This document shows positions 1 to 5,738 of a DNA stretch of 8,309 bases, in pieces. The translations under genes and the position numbers were made by a program. The first letter of the stretch is position 1. Every line of letters begins with the position of its first letter. The notes under the pieces are model-generated. The model did no database searches, was not told where the DNA came from, and saw only the letters and a program-made list of their open reading frames with translations. Source of the DNA: SIG299 sp045593825 (GTDB lineage: Bacteria > Bacillota > Clostridia > Lachnospirales > Lachnospiraceae); the NCBI GenBank assembly GCA_045593825.1, contig JAZNXI010000128.1, positions 1 to 8,309 of the forward strand, given 5' to 3'.

Positions 1-59
1 AAGACAAGTTGCCCCCCCAACTCCTTGGCTCACAGCACGACATGGCTACGACCCGACTT
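1..59 (-). other. Sequencing-adapter contamination (MGI/DNBSEQ type) at the contig end
   Basis: Read on the minus strand from 59 to 1, these bases follow the layout of the MGI/DNBSEQ reverse adapter. A 42-base fixed arm begins AAGTCGG and ends GAGCCAAGGAGTTG, and it carries two mismatches by my recollection of the adapter (both to G). A 10-base stretch (GGGGGGCAAC) follows in the barcode position, then TTGTCTT, the start of the second arm. The lengths add up exactly (42+10+7=59). The reading frame of the neighbouring gene loses family similarity exactly at this boundary. The adapter sequence is recalled, not looked up. Confidence 0.93.
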
Positions 60-478
60 ACAGGTGCGAGACCGCAGGCACCGATACAACGGCATGCTTC
101 TAAGGAGAACTTACCGTCAGGGGTGCATTCGCCACCTGCAATACCAAGCTTTTCCATAAGAGCGTTGTATAAATCACCGGAACCCTTTACGTAGCATGCA
201 GTACCTAAGCATACGGAGATTTTGTACTTGCCCTTTGGATATAAGGCGAACTGTGCGTAGAAAGTAGCAACGCCGTAAACCTTTTCCAGTGGAATACCAA
301 GCTCATCCGCAATGATGGTCTGAACTTCGATAGGAAGATAGCCGTAAATGTCCTGTGCCTTCTGCATGATAGGCATTAAGCAGCCGGCCTGGGATTTTAA
401 CTCGGCGATGACTGCCAGGAGCTTTTCTTCCTGCTCCTTTGTTCCGTTGAATGGAACTGTCTTTTTAACCGTTTCCAT
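60..478 (-). CDS. NuoE/HydC-like [2Fe-2S] thioredoxin-fold subunit of a NADH-linked hydrogenase or oxidoreductase, 3'-truncated
   Basis: About 140 residues are present, beginning METVKKTVPFNG. The family (NuoE, HydC, HndA) is usually about 160 residues, so roughly the last 20 are missing. The protein is the small electron-transfer subunit of complex I-like and electron-bifurcating [FeFe]-hydrogenase assemblies; it passes electrons through one [2Fe-2S] cluster and acts in the cytoplasm. The sequence shows the helical N-terminal part (LMPIMQKAQDIYGYLP), the GVATFYAQF signature, and the cysteine pairs CLGTAC and CRCIGACGLAP that match the C-x4-C and C-x3-C ligands. The ATG at 478 has an AAGGAGG ribosome site (complement of 486-492). 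The gene ends at the adapter, so its missing tail is an assembly artefact, not a biological truncation. Partners such as a NuoF-like subunit and HydA would lie beyond the contig end. The HydC role is inferred from the divergent hydrogenase-sensor operon. Confidence 0.9.
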
Positions 479-555
479 TTAGAAACCTCCTTCGTGTTAT
501 ATAGTGTGTTTCCCCATAAGATAAGGGTAAATAAAGATGCTCAAAACAACAAAGA

Positions 556-583
556 TTGCCAAAAAAATAACAAGTTTTGGCAA
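556..583. promoter_or_regulatory. Inverted repeat containing a Rex-like site in the hydrogenase-subunit leader
   Basis: Perfect 9-base arms TTGCCAAAA (556-564) and TTTTGGCAA (575-583) are separated by 10 bases. The overlapping 18-mer at 556-573, TTGCCAAAAAAATAACAA, matches 11 of the 14 fixed positions of the clostridial Rex consensus TTGTTAA-N4-TTAACAA as I recall it. Rex is the NADH/NAD+-sensing repressor of fermentation and hydrogenase genes. The site lies downstream of the predicted minus-strand start point, inside the untranslated leader, where a bound repressor could block elongation. The repressor assignment is inference. Confidence 0.4.
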
Positions 584-625
584 AAAATAAGTTATATAGA
601 CAACCCCTTTGCATTTTACACCATC

Positions 626-645
626 ATAATGTATACATTATAACA
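626..645 (-). promoter_or_regulatory. Extended -10 promoter of the NuoE-like gene, overlapped by a 16-bp palindrome
   Basis: On the minus strand, TGT-TATAAT (645-637) is a good extended -10 element. No convincing -35 is seen, which is acceptable for this promoter type. The expected start point is near 630, giving an untranslated leader of about 150 bases. A perfect 16-bp palindrome, ATAATGTATACATTAT (626-641), covers the -10 box and the start point. That is the classic position for a repressor operator. The TGTATACA core resembles some GntR-family sites, but the regulator cannot be named. Confidence 0.6.
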
Positions 646-663
646 TAAAGAAAATGGAAAATC

Positions 664-704
664 TACAAAATTTTGTACAAAAATGATAAAAAGCATGATA
701 TAAT
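664..704 (+). promoter_or_regulatory. Extended -10 promoter of the five-gene H-cluster operon, with upstream palindromes
   Basis: TGA-TATAAT (696-704) is an extended -10 element; TACAAA (676-681) is a weak -35 candidate at 17-base spacing. The start point should be near 711, leaving an 80-base leader. Two overlapping perfect palindromes, TACAAAATTTTGTA (664-677) and TTTTGTACAAAA (671-682), sit where the -35 region would be. Within the leader, CAGAAAA (747-753) and TTTTCTG (759-765) form a short hairpin, extendable by two G-U pairs. The first ORF then has AGGAGG at 781-786. Confidence 0.55.
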
Positions 705-791
705 GAGAGTAGCAATATTTAGGAAGTATTTTACTAAAGGATACGGCAGAAAATTCGCTTTTCTGTTTACCAAAAAAACAAGGAGGCTTGT

Positions 792-1154
792 ATGACAGTA
801 AGAGATATTCAGGAGATTTTAGGCGCGAGAGTAATCAGTGGTGAAGAATGGCTGGATAAAGAGGTCCATACCGCATGCGGCTCTGATATGATGAGTGATG
901 TTCTGGCCTTTGTAAAGGACCAGGCCGTATTGATGACCGGCCTTTGTAATGCACAGGTTATCCGCACGGCAGAAATGATGGATATTGTGTGTATTGTTTT
1001 TGTACGTAGTAAAAAGCCGGATGAAAATATGATTGAACTGGCAAATGAAAGAGAAATTCCTCTGTTATGTACCGGACACAGAATGTTCTCTGCCTGCGGT
1101 ATGTTATACGAAAAGGGCCTTAGAGGAGGTGCAGACTATGTGCGATACAGTTAA
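792..1154 (+). CDS. DRTGG-domain protein, first of two in the operon
   Basis: The product has 120 residues, and the whole protein fits a single DRTGG-like domain, the alpha/beta module known from the N-terminal parts of HPr kinase/phosphorylase and some phosphotransacetylases. It begins MTVRDIQEILGARV, followed by the acidic loop and the hydrophobic strands AVLMTGL and IVCIVFV, then IPLLCTGHRMFSACGML. The literal DRTGG string is absent, as is usual for stand-alone members. No catalytic residues or membrane segments are visible. Stand-alone DRTGG proteins recur in clostridial [FeFe]-hydrogenase clusters, and their biochemical role is unsettled; ligand binding or regulation is likely. The start is fixed by AGGAGG five bases upstream. 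The end overlaps the next gene by 17 bases, which suggests translational coupling. A shorter paralogue lies at 2919-3251. Confidence 0.85.
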   Translation: MTVRDIQEILGARVISGEEWLDKEVHTACGSDMMSDVLAFVKDQAVLMTGLCNAQVIRTAEMMDIVCIVFVRSKKPDENMIELANEREIPLLCTGHRMFSACGMLYEKGLRGGADYVRYS

Positions 1155-1563
1155 GCTTTCCTATACGGTTTCCGATGAAGATTTTACCAGAGCGGGCGAA
1201 GCCTCCAGCGACGTAAAACGTCATTTGAAGAAAATGGGCAGCAGTCCGGAAGTGGTACGTAAGGTTGCCATTGCCATGTATGAGGGTGAAATCAACATGG
1301 TTATCCATGCAAACGGAGGTACCATTGATGTGGAAATTTCCCCGGACGATATTTTAATGGTTTTAAAAGATGTGGGACCGGGAATCCCGGATATTGACAA
1401 GGCTATGCAGGCCGGTTATTCTACCGCGCCTGATAATGTCAGGGCCCTTGGCTTTGGTGCCGGCATGGGGCTTCCAAACATGAAGCAGTATTCCGATGAA
1501 ATGGATATAAAAACAGAGCTTGGCGTTGGTACTACAGTTACAATGAAGGTGTATCAGACCTGA
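1138..1563 (+). CDS. GHKL ATPase of the anti-sigma/SpoIIAB type (HATPase_c domain)
   Basis: The protein has 141 residues and consists almost entirely of one Bergerat-fold ATPase domain, as in SpoIIAB/RsbW-type serine kinases. Visible motifs are the N box (E49 and N53, in YEGEINMVIHANGG), the G1 box D78-V-G80-P-G82-I-P that contacts adenine, and the glycine-rich G2 lid GFGAGMGLPNM at 105-115. There is no histidine-kinase dimerisation helix and no transmembrane segment. The ATG at 1138 is chosen because AGGAGG (1124-1129) lies eight bases upstream; an earlier in-frame ATG at 1033 lies inside the preceding gene and has no ribosome site. The gene is sandwiched between the DRTGG and H-cluster genes, so a kinase or ATP-dependent switch reporting the redox state sensed by the H-cluster protein is plausible. 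The substrate is unknown. Confidence 0.88.
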   Translation: MCDTVKLSYTVSDEDFTRAGEASSDVKRHLKKMGSSPEVVRKVAIAMYEGEINMVIHANGGTIDVEISPDDILMVLKDVGPGIPDIDKAMQAGYSTAPDNVRALGFGAGMGLPNMKQYSDEMDIKTELGVGTTVTMKVYQT

Positions 1564-1597
1564 TTGCTTTCAGGGAATGATATTGGAGGTTTACATA

Positions 1598-2899
1598 ATG
1601 AATGAAAGAGAAACGGCAGTCAGTAAATTTTTTACTGCAGTCCAGTTGGACGAAAACCTGTGTAAAGGTTGTATCAACTGCATTAAACGGTGTCCGACCC
1701 AGGCTATCCGTGTAAGAAACGGTAAAGCGGTTATTACCAAAGAATTCTGCATTGATTGCGGCGAATGTATCCGTATTTGTCCGCACCATGCAAAGCTTCC
1801 GGTGTTTGATAAGCTTTCTGTAATAAAAAATTATGAGTATACGGTGGCGTTACCGGCACCGTCTTTGTATGGGCAGTTCAACAATTTGGATGATGTTAAC
1901 ATTGTGCTGACGGCATTAAAGAAAATTGGGTTTGATGATGTGTATGAGGTAAGCGGTGCGGCGGAAATTGCCTCGGAACTTACCAGGGAATATGTAAAGA
2001 ACCATCCGGAAATGCATCCGATTATCAGTACGGCATGTCCTTCCGTAGTGCGGTTAATCCGCGTACGTTTTCCAAACCTTTTGGAGCATCTGCTTCCAAT
2101 CAATCCGCCAATCGAACTGGCGGCATCGGCAGCCAGAAAGCGGGCCATGGAAAAAACAGGACTTCCTGCAGAAAAAATCGGTATTGTGTTCCTGTCCCCG
2201 TGTCCGTCCAAGGTATCGGCGGTAAAATCCCCGCTTGGTATGGAAAAGAGCGACGTGGATGCGGTTTGTGCAATTAAAGATGTATATGTGGAGCTTCTGC
2301 CAAAAATGAAAGAAGTAGAGGAACCGGAGGAACTGGCTATTTCCGGCAAGGTGGGCATCAGCTGGGGTACTACCGGCGGTGAAGCAGGCGGTCTCCTTTC
2401 CGATAACTATCTGGCAGCAGACGGTATTGAAAATGTTATCCGGGTATTGGAAGACCTGGAAGACCAGAAGTTTGCTTCTAATCTGGAGTTTATTGAGTTA
2501 AATGCCTGCAACGGCGGCTGTGTCGGCGGTGTACTTACGGTGGAAAATCCGTATGTGGCAAAGGTAAAAATGAAGCATCTGCGTAAATACATGCCGGTGG
2601 CATGCAATCATATGGCAAGTGCAGGCAAGCCGGATAATGCATACTGGACACAGGACGTAGAATACGAGCCGGTATTCCGTCTTGGCAGTAACCGTAGGGA
2701 AAGCATTGCGAAGATGTTAAAGGTGGAAGAACTTTGTGAAAAGTTCCCGGGTTTGGACTGTGGTTCCTGTGGTGCGCCAACCTGTAAGGCGCTGGCAGAG
2801 GATATCGTCCGGGGCGAGGCAAAGGAACACGATTGTATCCATATCTTAAAGGAATTCATCCACAGGCTTTCCGGTGAAATGTCCCGTCTGGATGATTAG
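1598..2899 (+). CDS. [FeFe]-hydrogenase-like H-cluster protein with ferredoxin domains, probably sensory
   Basis: The product has 433 residues. The N-terminus carries two [4Fe-4S] ferredoxin motifs (C22, C25, C28, C32 and C51, C54, C57, C61). The Fe-hydrogenase large-subunit domain follows at about 80-360 and keeps four H-cluster ligands: C147 (TACPS), C202 (SPCPSK), C304 and C308 (ACNGGC). A C-terminal FeS domain (PF04060 type) has C388, C391, C396 and C413. Against the Clostridium pasteurianum CpI motifs, the proton-relay cysteine is Ala146, the two active-site methionines are Ser200 and Asn302, and the L2 glutamate is Ala208, while Lys205 is kept. Such changes mark sensory (HydS-like, group C/D) proteins rather than fast hydrogenases. 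The C-terminal PAS domain of HydS is absent. The ATG at 1598 has GGAGG at 1585-1589; an in-frame ATG at 1577 overlaps that site. The family is certain; the sensory role is inferred. Confidence 0.92.
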   Translation: MNERETAVSKFFTAVQLDENLCKGCINCIKRCPTQAIRVRNGKAVITKEFCIDCGECIRICPHHAKLPVFDKLSVIKNYEYTVALPAPSLYGQFNNLDDVNIVLTALKKIGFDDVYEVSGAAEIASELTREYVKNHPEMHPIISTACPSVVRLIRVRFPNLLEHLLPINPPIELAASAARKRAMEKTGLPAEKIGIVFLSPCPSKVSAVKSPLGMEKSDVDAVCAIKDVYVELLPKMKEVEEPEELAISGKVGISWGTTGGEAGGLLSDNYLAADGIENVIRVLEDLEDQKFASNLEFIELNACNGGCVGGVLTVENPYVAKVKMKHLRKYMPVACNHMASAGKPDNAYWTQDVEYEPVFRLGSNRRESIAKMLKVEELCEKFPGLDCGSCGAPTCKALAEDIVRGEAKEHDCIHILKEFIHRLSGEMSRLDD

Positions 2900-2918
2900 G
2901 ACAAAACGGAGGAAAATT

Positions 2919-3251
2919 ATGACTGTAAAAGAATTGATAGAGAAAACAGGTTTTTCGGTAATCCATGTGGCAGAGGGCGCTGAAGAAACCGAAATTACCA
3001 AGGCATATTGCTGTGACCTGCTCAGTGTTGCCATGTCCAGAGTGCCGGAGGGTGCTGCATGGGTAACCGTAATGAGCAACTTAAATACACTGGCGGTGGC
3101 TTCCTTAACGGAGGCAGCCTGTGTGATTATTGCAGAGGGTGCAGCCATTGATGAACCGGTACGGGCAAAGGCAAAGCAGCAGGAGATTACCCTGCTTTCT
3201 ACCGAGCTTCCGGTATTTGATGCTGCATTAAAGGTTTACAATGAACTGTAA
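2919..3251 (+). CDS. DRTGG-domain protein, second copy
   Basis: The protein has 110 residues, starts MTVKELIEKTGFSVIHV and consists of a single DRTGG-like domain. It shares its layout with the product of 792-1154: an MTV(R/K) start with an early helix, a central hydrophobic strand (AAWVTVMSN), a second strand (ACVIIAEG) and a terminal strand followed by a helix (ITLLSTELPVFDAALKVY). The two differ enough to suggest an old duplication and possibly a heteromer. The ATG at 2919 is preceded by GGAGG (2908-2912) at six bases; an in-frame upstream ATG at 2874 lies within the preceding gene. The gene starts 19 bases after the H-cluster gene and overlaps the PHP gene by 11 bases, so all three are probably co-transcribed and partly coupled. 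The ligand or partner is unknown. Confidence 0.82.
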   Translation: MTVKELIEKTGFSVIHVAEGAEETEITKAYCCDLLSVAMSRVPEGAAWVTVMSNLNTLAVASLTEAACVIIAEGAAIDEPVRAKAKQQEITLLSTELPVFDAALKVYNEL

Positions 3252-4002
3252 GGATAGTGGCGGACAGAGCGGCTGGCGGCCGGTTACCTACGATTTGCAT
3301 CAGCATTCCTGTTTATCACCCTGCGGTGACGAAGAAATGACTCCTGCCAATATTGTGGGCATGGCGGTGGTAAAGGAGCTGGACGTGATTGCCCTGACCG
3401 ACCATAACACCTGCAAAAATTGTGAGGCATTTCTTAAGGTGGCTCAAGGCTACGGTGTGGTTGCTTTGCCCGGCATGGAGCTTACCACCACGGAAGAAGT
3501 GCATGTGGTGTGCCTCTTTGAAAATCTAGAGGATGCCATGGCCTTTGATGCCTACGTATATGAGCATCTTCTGGATATCAAAAACGAAGAAAGTATTTTT
3601 GGAGCTCAGTTAATTGTGAACGAGGATGACGAGGTTATCGGCAAGGTAGATAAGCTGTTAATCAACGCTACCGATATTGATTTTGACCAGGTAGCGGGGC
3701 TTATGGAGCAGTTTCATGGTATTATGATTCCGGCACATCTGGATAAGTCTACTACTTCGTTATTGTCAAACCTTGGTTTTATTCCTCCGGATTCCACCTT
3801 TGGAATTGCGGAAATAAAAGATTTAAAGAATTTACATCGTCTGCAGGACCAACATCCGTATTTGAAGGATTGCATGATTCTTTCTGACTCGGATGCCCAT
3901 TATCTTCCGGATATTCATGAGCCAACCTATACCATGCTGGTGCCGGAATTGTCGGTGAGCGGTGTGTTTGCTGCGTTAAAAGCAGCTTCAAAGAAAAAAT
4001 AA
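3241..4002 (+). CDS. PHP-domain metal-dependent phosphoesterase
   Basis: The protein has 253 residues and the polymerase-and-histidinol-phosphatase fold. Metal-binding motifs are visible in order: H20-x-H22 in YDLHQHS, D54-H55 in ALTDHNT, E80 in PGMEL, H88 in EVHVV, H166 in IPAHLDKS, and D218/H220 in SDSDAH. These match the trinuclear-metal set of the family, so the enzyme is probably an active hydrolase of phosphate esters. Its substrate is unknown. It overlaps the second DRTGG gene by 11 bases, and its own ribosome site is weak (AAAGG), which points to translational coupling. As last gene of the operon, next to an anti-sigma-like ATPase, it could act as the phosphatase arm of a phosphorylation switch; that is inference. 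A hairpin terminator follows the stop codon directly. Confidence 0.88.
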   Translation: MNCKDSGGQSGWRPVTYDLHQHSCLSPCGDEEMTPANIVGMAVVKELDVIALTDHNTCKNCEAFLKVAQGYGVVALPGMELTTTEEVHVVCLFENLEDAMAFDAYVYEHLLDIKNEESIFGAQLIVNEDDEVIGKVDKLLINATDIDFDQVAGLMEQFHGIMIPAHLDKSTTSLLSNLGFIPPDSTFGIAEIKDLKNLHRLQDQHPYLKDCMILSDSDAHYLPDIHEPTYTMLVPELSVSGVFAALKAASKKK

Positions 4003-4005
4003 ATT

Positions 4006-4047
4006 GCAAAATCTCTGCCCTATCAGCAGGCGGAGATTTTGTTTTAT
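4006..4047 (+). terminator. Rho-independent terminator of the H-cluster operon
   Basis: The arms CAAAATCTCTGCC (4007-4019) and GGCGGAGATTTTG (4029-4041) pair over 13 positions, with one G-U pair, around a 9-base loop. TTTTAT follows. The next gene's ribosome site begins only a few bases later (4051) and no separate promoter is visible, so partial read-through into the ThuA gene is possible. Confidence 0.82.
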
Positions 4048-4061
4048 AAGAGAGGATTGTT

Positions 4062-4760
4062 ATGTTGAGAGTAACTGTTTGGAATGAATATAAACATGAG
4101 CAGGAGTACGAAGGAATCCGTAAGGTATATCCGAAGGGGATTCATGGCTGTATTGCGGAATTTCTTGGAAAGGAAGAGGGCTTTACCCTGCGCACCGCTA
4201 CCTTTTACGAGCCGGAACACGGTCTGACGGAAGAAGTGTTACAGAACACAGACGTGCTTATCATTTGGAGCCATGCACTACAGGAAGAATTTTCCGACGA
4301 GGTGGCAGAACGGGTGCGTCGGCATGTCCTTTCCGGCATGGGACTGGTGGCATTACATTCTGCTCATTTCAGTAAGATTATGAAAAAGCTGCTGGGCACT
4401 ACTATGAGCTTAAAATGGCGTCACGGCGACAGGGAGAAGCTTTGGTGCATTCTGCCGACCCATCCGATTGCGGCGGGAGTGCCGGAGATGGTTGAGCTTC
4501 CGGAGGAAGAAATGTACGGCGAATTTTTTGATATTCCGAAGCCGGATGACGTAATTTTTACCGGATGGTTTTCCGGCGGCGAAGTATTCCGCAGCGGATG
4601 TACCTTTACCAGAGGCTACGGTAAAATCTTTTATTTCCAGCCGGGACACGAGGAATATCCGATTTATTACCATCCGGACATTCAAAGGATTATTACGAAC
4701 GGGGTGCGGTTTTGTGCGCCGGTAATGGAGCGGAAGCTGCCGGATTGTGTAGAATGTTAG
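4062..4760 (+). CDS. ThuA-domain (trehalose-utilisation type) protein
   Basis: The protein has 232 residues and a ThuA fold, a glutamine-amidotransferase-like alpha/beta domain without the catalytic cysteine. Recognisable stretches are the start LRVTVWNEYKHEQ, the strand plus WSH at 69-71, GLVALHSAHFS at 94-104, THPIAAGVP at 133-141, and the C-terminal GYGKIFYFQPGHEEYPIYYH at 185-204. ThuA proteins occur with sugar ABC transporters and dehydrogenases and are linked to disaccharide oxidation, but the reaction of most members is not established. It is cytoplasmic, with no signal peptide. AGAGGA at 4051-4056 serves as the ribosome site. Only 10 bases separate it from the TIM-barrel gene downstream, so the two form one unit. 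No promoter was found in the 59 bases upstream. Confidence 0.87.
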   Translation: MLRVTVWNEYKHEQEYEGIRKVYPKGIHGCIAEFLGKEEGFTLRTATFYEPEHGLTEEVLQNTDVLIIWSHALQEEFSDEVAERVRRHVLSGMGLVALHSAHFSKIMKKLLGTTMSLKWRHGDREKLWCILPTHPIAAGVPEMVELPEEEMYGEFFDIPKPDDVIFTGWFSGGEVFRSGCTFTRGYGKIFYFQPGHEEYPIYYHPDIQRIITNGVRFCAPVMERKLPDCVEC

Positions 4761-4770
4761 GAGTGTTGTT

Positions 4771-5583
4771 ATGAAATTATCGGTTTTTTTTGACCATGTG
4801 CTGCAGGCAAGGGAACAAACGGGAAAAACTTTGGAGGAACTGCTTGCAGGGGTAAGAGCTGCCGGAATCGAGGCGGTGGAAATTAATTTGAGTTATTTGT
4901 GTGAGCATCCTGAAGTATGGGACGCTTTGAAGACAGCAGATTTAGGTGTGAGCTGCATTTATGAATTTTATGATATGGGACGCCGTGATGAGGCAGAAAA
5001 AGCAAAAAAGCATGTGAATACGGCAGTTTCCGTAGGGGCAAAACGAATTCTTGTTGTACCGGGTTTTTTATCCGATGAGGCTTCCGGACAGATGCAGAAA
5101 GCAATGCCTGTGCAGGAAAATATTGTTGGCTTTTTTGAATGCAATGAAGAAGTTAAACGTATGGCAGAAGGATTATCTTTTGTTGCTAAATATGGCAAAG
5201 AAAAGGGCGTAACCGTTACTGTAGAAGACTTTGATGGTCTGGATTCTCCGTTAGCCGGCATGTACGGAATCCATTGGTTTTTACAGCAGGTGCCGGAGCT
5301 TATGTACACCTTGGATACCGGAAATTTCCTGTTTTACGGCGAAAAGGTATTGGATGCTTTTGAACTGTTAAAAGAAAGAATCGTTCATGTGCATTGTAAG
5401 GACAGACAGCCGGAAACTAATGCCTCGGTGCAGACCGGAACAGGATATATTCCGTTTGGAGAAATTTTGGATAGACTTCAGGTGCAAAAATACGATGGTT
5501 TTCTTGCCATTGAGCACTTTGATGTGGATGGACAGGAGGAGTGTATGCTGGGTAGTGCGGAGTTTTTGAAGACGCTGATGTGA
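4771..5583 (+). CDS. Sugar phosphate isomerase/epimerase-family TIM-barrel protein
   Basis: The protein has 270 residues and belongs to the xylose-isomerase-like TIM-barrel superfamily (AP endonuclease 2 fold). Likely metal ligands sit at the ends of the barrel strands: E152 in TVTVEDFD, D182 in YTLDTGN, H206 or H208 in VHVHCKDR, and E248 in LAIEHFD. GTGYIPFGEIL near 223-233 is the usual loop before the last strands. Members isomerise or epimerise sugars, inositols or related keto-acids; the sequence does not fix the substrate. AGGAG overlaps the stop codon of the ThuA gene (4759-4763), so the pair is translated from one message. Together they suggest processing of a carbohydrate by oxidation/epimerisation, though no transporter or dehydrogenase is in view. 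Confidence 0.87.
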   Translation: MKLSVFFDHVLQAREQTGKTLEELLAGVRAAGIEAVEINLSYLCEHPEVWDALKTADLGVSCIYEFYDMGRRDEAEKAKKHVNTAVSVGAKRILVVPGFLSDEASGQMQKAMPVQENIVGFFECNEEVKRMAEGLSFVAKYGKEKGVTVTVEDFDGLDSPLAGMYGIHWFLQQVPELMYTLDTGNFLFYGEKVLDAFELLKERIVHVHCKDRQPETNASVQTGTGYIPFGEILDRLQVQKYDGFLAIEHFDVDGQEECMLGSAEFLKTLM

Positions 5584-5686
5584 AAGGTGTGCCGTTCCAT
5601 AGAACGTCCGGATAATTTCTGGGTACAATTTAAAAATTAAAAGTTTATTAAAATTTATAAAAAATAATGAACTTTCTTTGTTGGTG
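5584..5686. other. A+T-rich intergenic stretch without a clear terminator
   Basis: After the TIM-barrel gene there is only a weak hairpin, CGTTC (5593-5597) against GAACG (5602-5606), with no U-tract directly behind it. The rest is A+T-rich spacer leading into the plsC promoter. No small ORF with a ribosome site was found. Confidence 0.5.
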
Positions 5687-5725
5687 TGTTATACTTTACT
5701 CTGCTAATTTGTGAATAGAGTAAAG
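5687..5725 (+). promoter_or_regulatory. plsC promoter (extended -10) framed by a perfect inverted repeat
   Basis: TGT-TATACT (5687-5695) is an extended -10 element, giving a start near 5702 and a short leader of about 37 bases. The arms CTTTACTCT (5694-5702) and AGAGTAAAG (5717-5725) form a perfect 9-base inverted repeat with 14 bases between. The left arm begins in the -10 box; the right arm runs into the AAAGGA ribosome site (5722-5727). This fits an operator around the start point better than an RNA hairpin, because most of the left arm would not be transcribed. The regulator is unknown. Confidence 0.55.
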
Positions 5726-5738
5726 GAACGAAAGAATT

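Noticed and set aside
1..60. Possible ribosomal RNA or mobile-element end at the window start
   Set aside because: The composition at first suggested a non-coding RNA, but the bases fit the adapter-barcode-adapter layout exactly.
9..194. Plus-strand ORF of 61 codons at the window start
   Set aside because: It begins inside the adapter sequence and lies antisense to the clear NuoE-like gene; it has no ribosome site.
1033..1137. N-terminal extension of the GHKL ATPase from an ATG at 1033
   Set aside because: It lies inside the DRTGG gene in another frame, has no ribosome site, and the added residues do not belong to the ATPase family. AGGAGG marks the ATG at 1138.
1831..2358. Long minus-strand ORF opposite the H-cluster gene
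   Set aside because: It is a low-complexity, Ser/Thr-rich antisense reading of a conserved gene with all family motifs on the plus strand, so it is a shadow.
2874..2918. N-terminal extension of the second DRTGG protein from an ATG at 2874
   Set aside because: It overlaps the end of the H-cluster gene. The ATG at 2919 has GGAGG at the right distance and mirrors the MTV start of the first copy.
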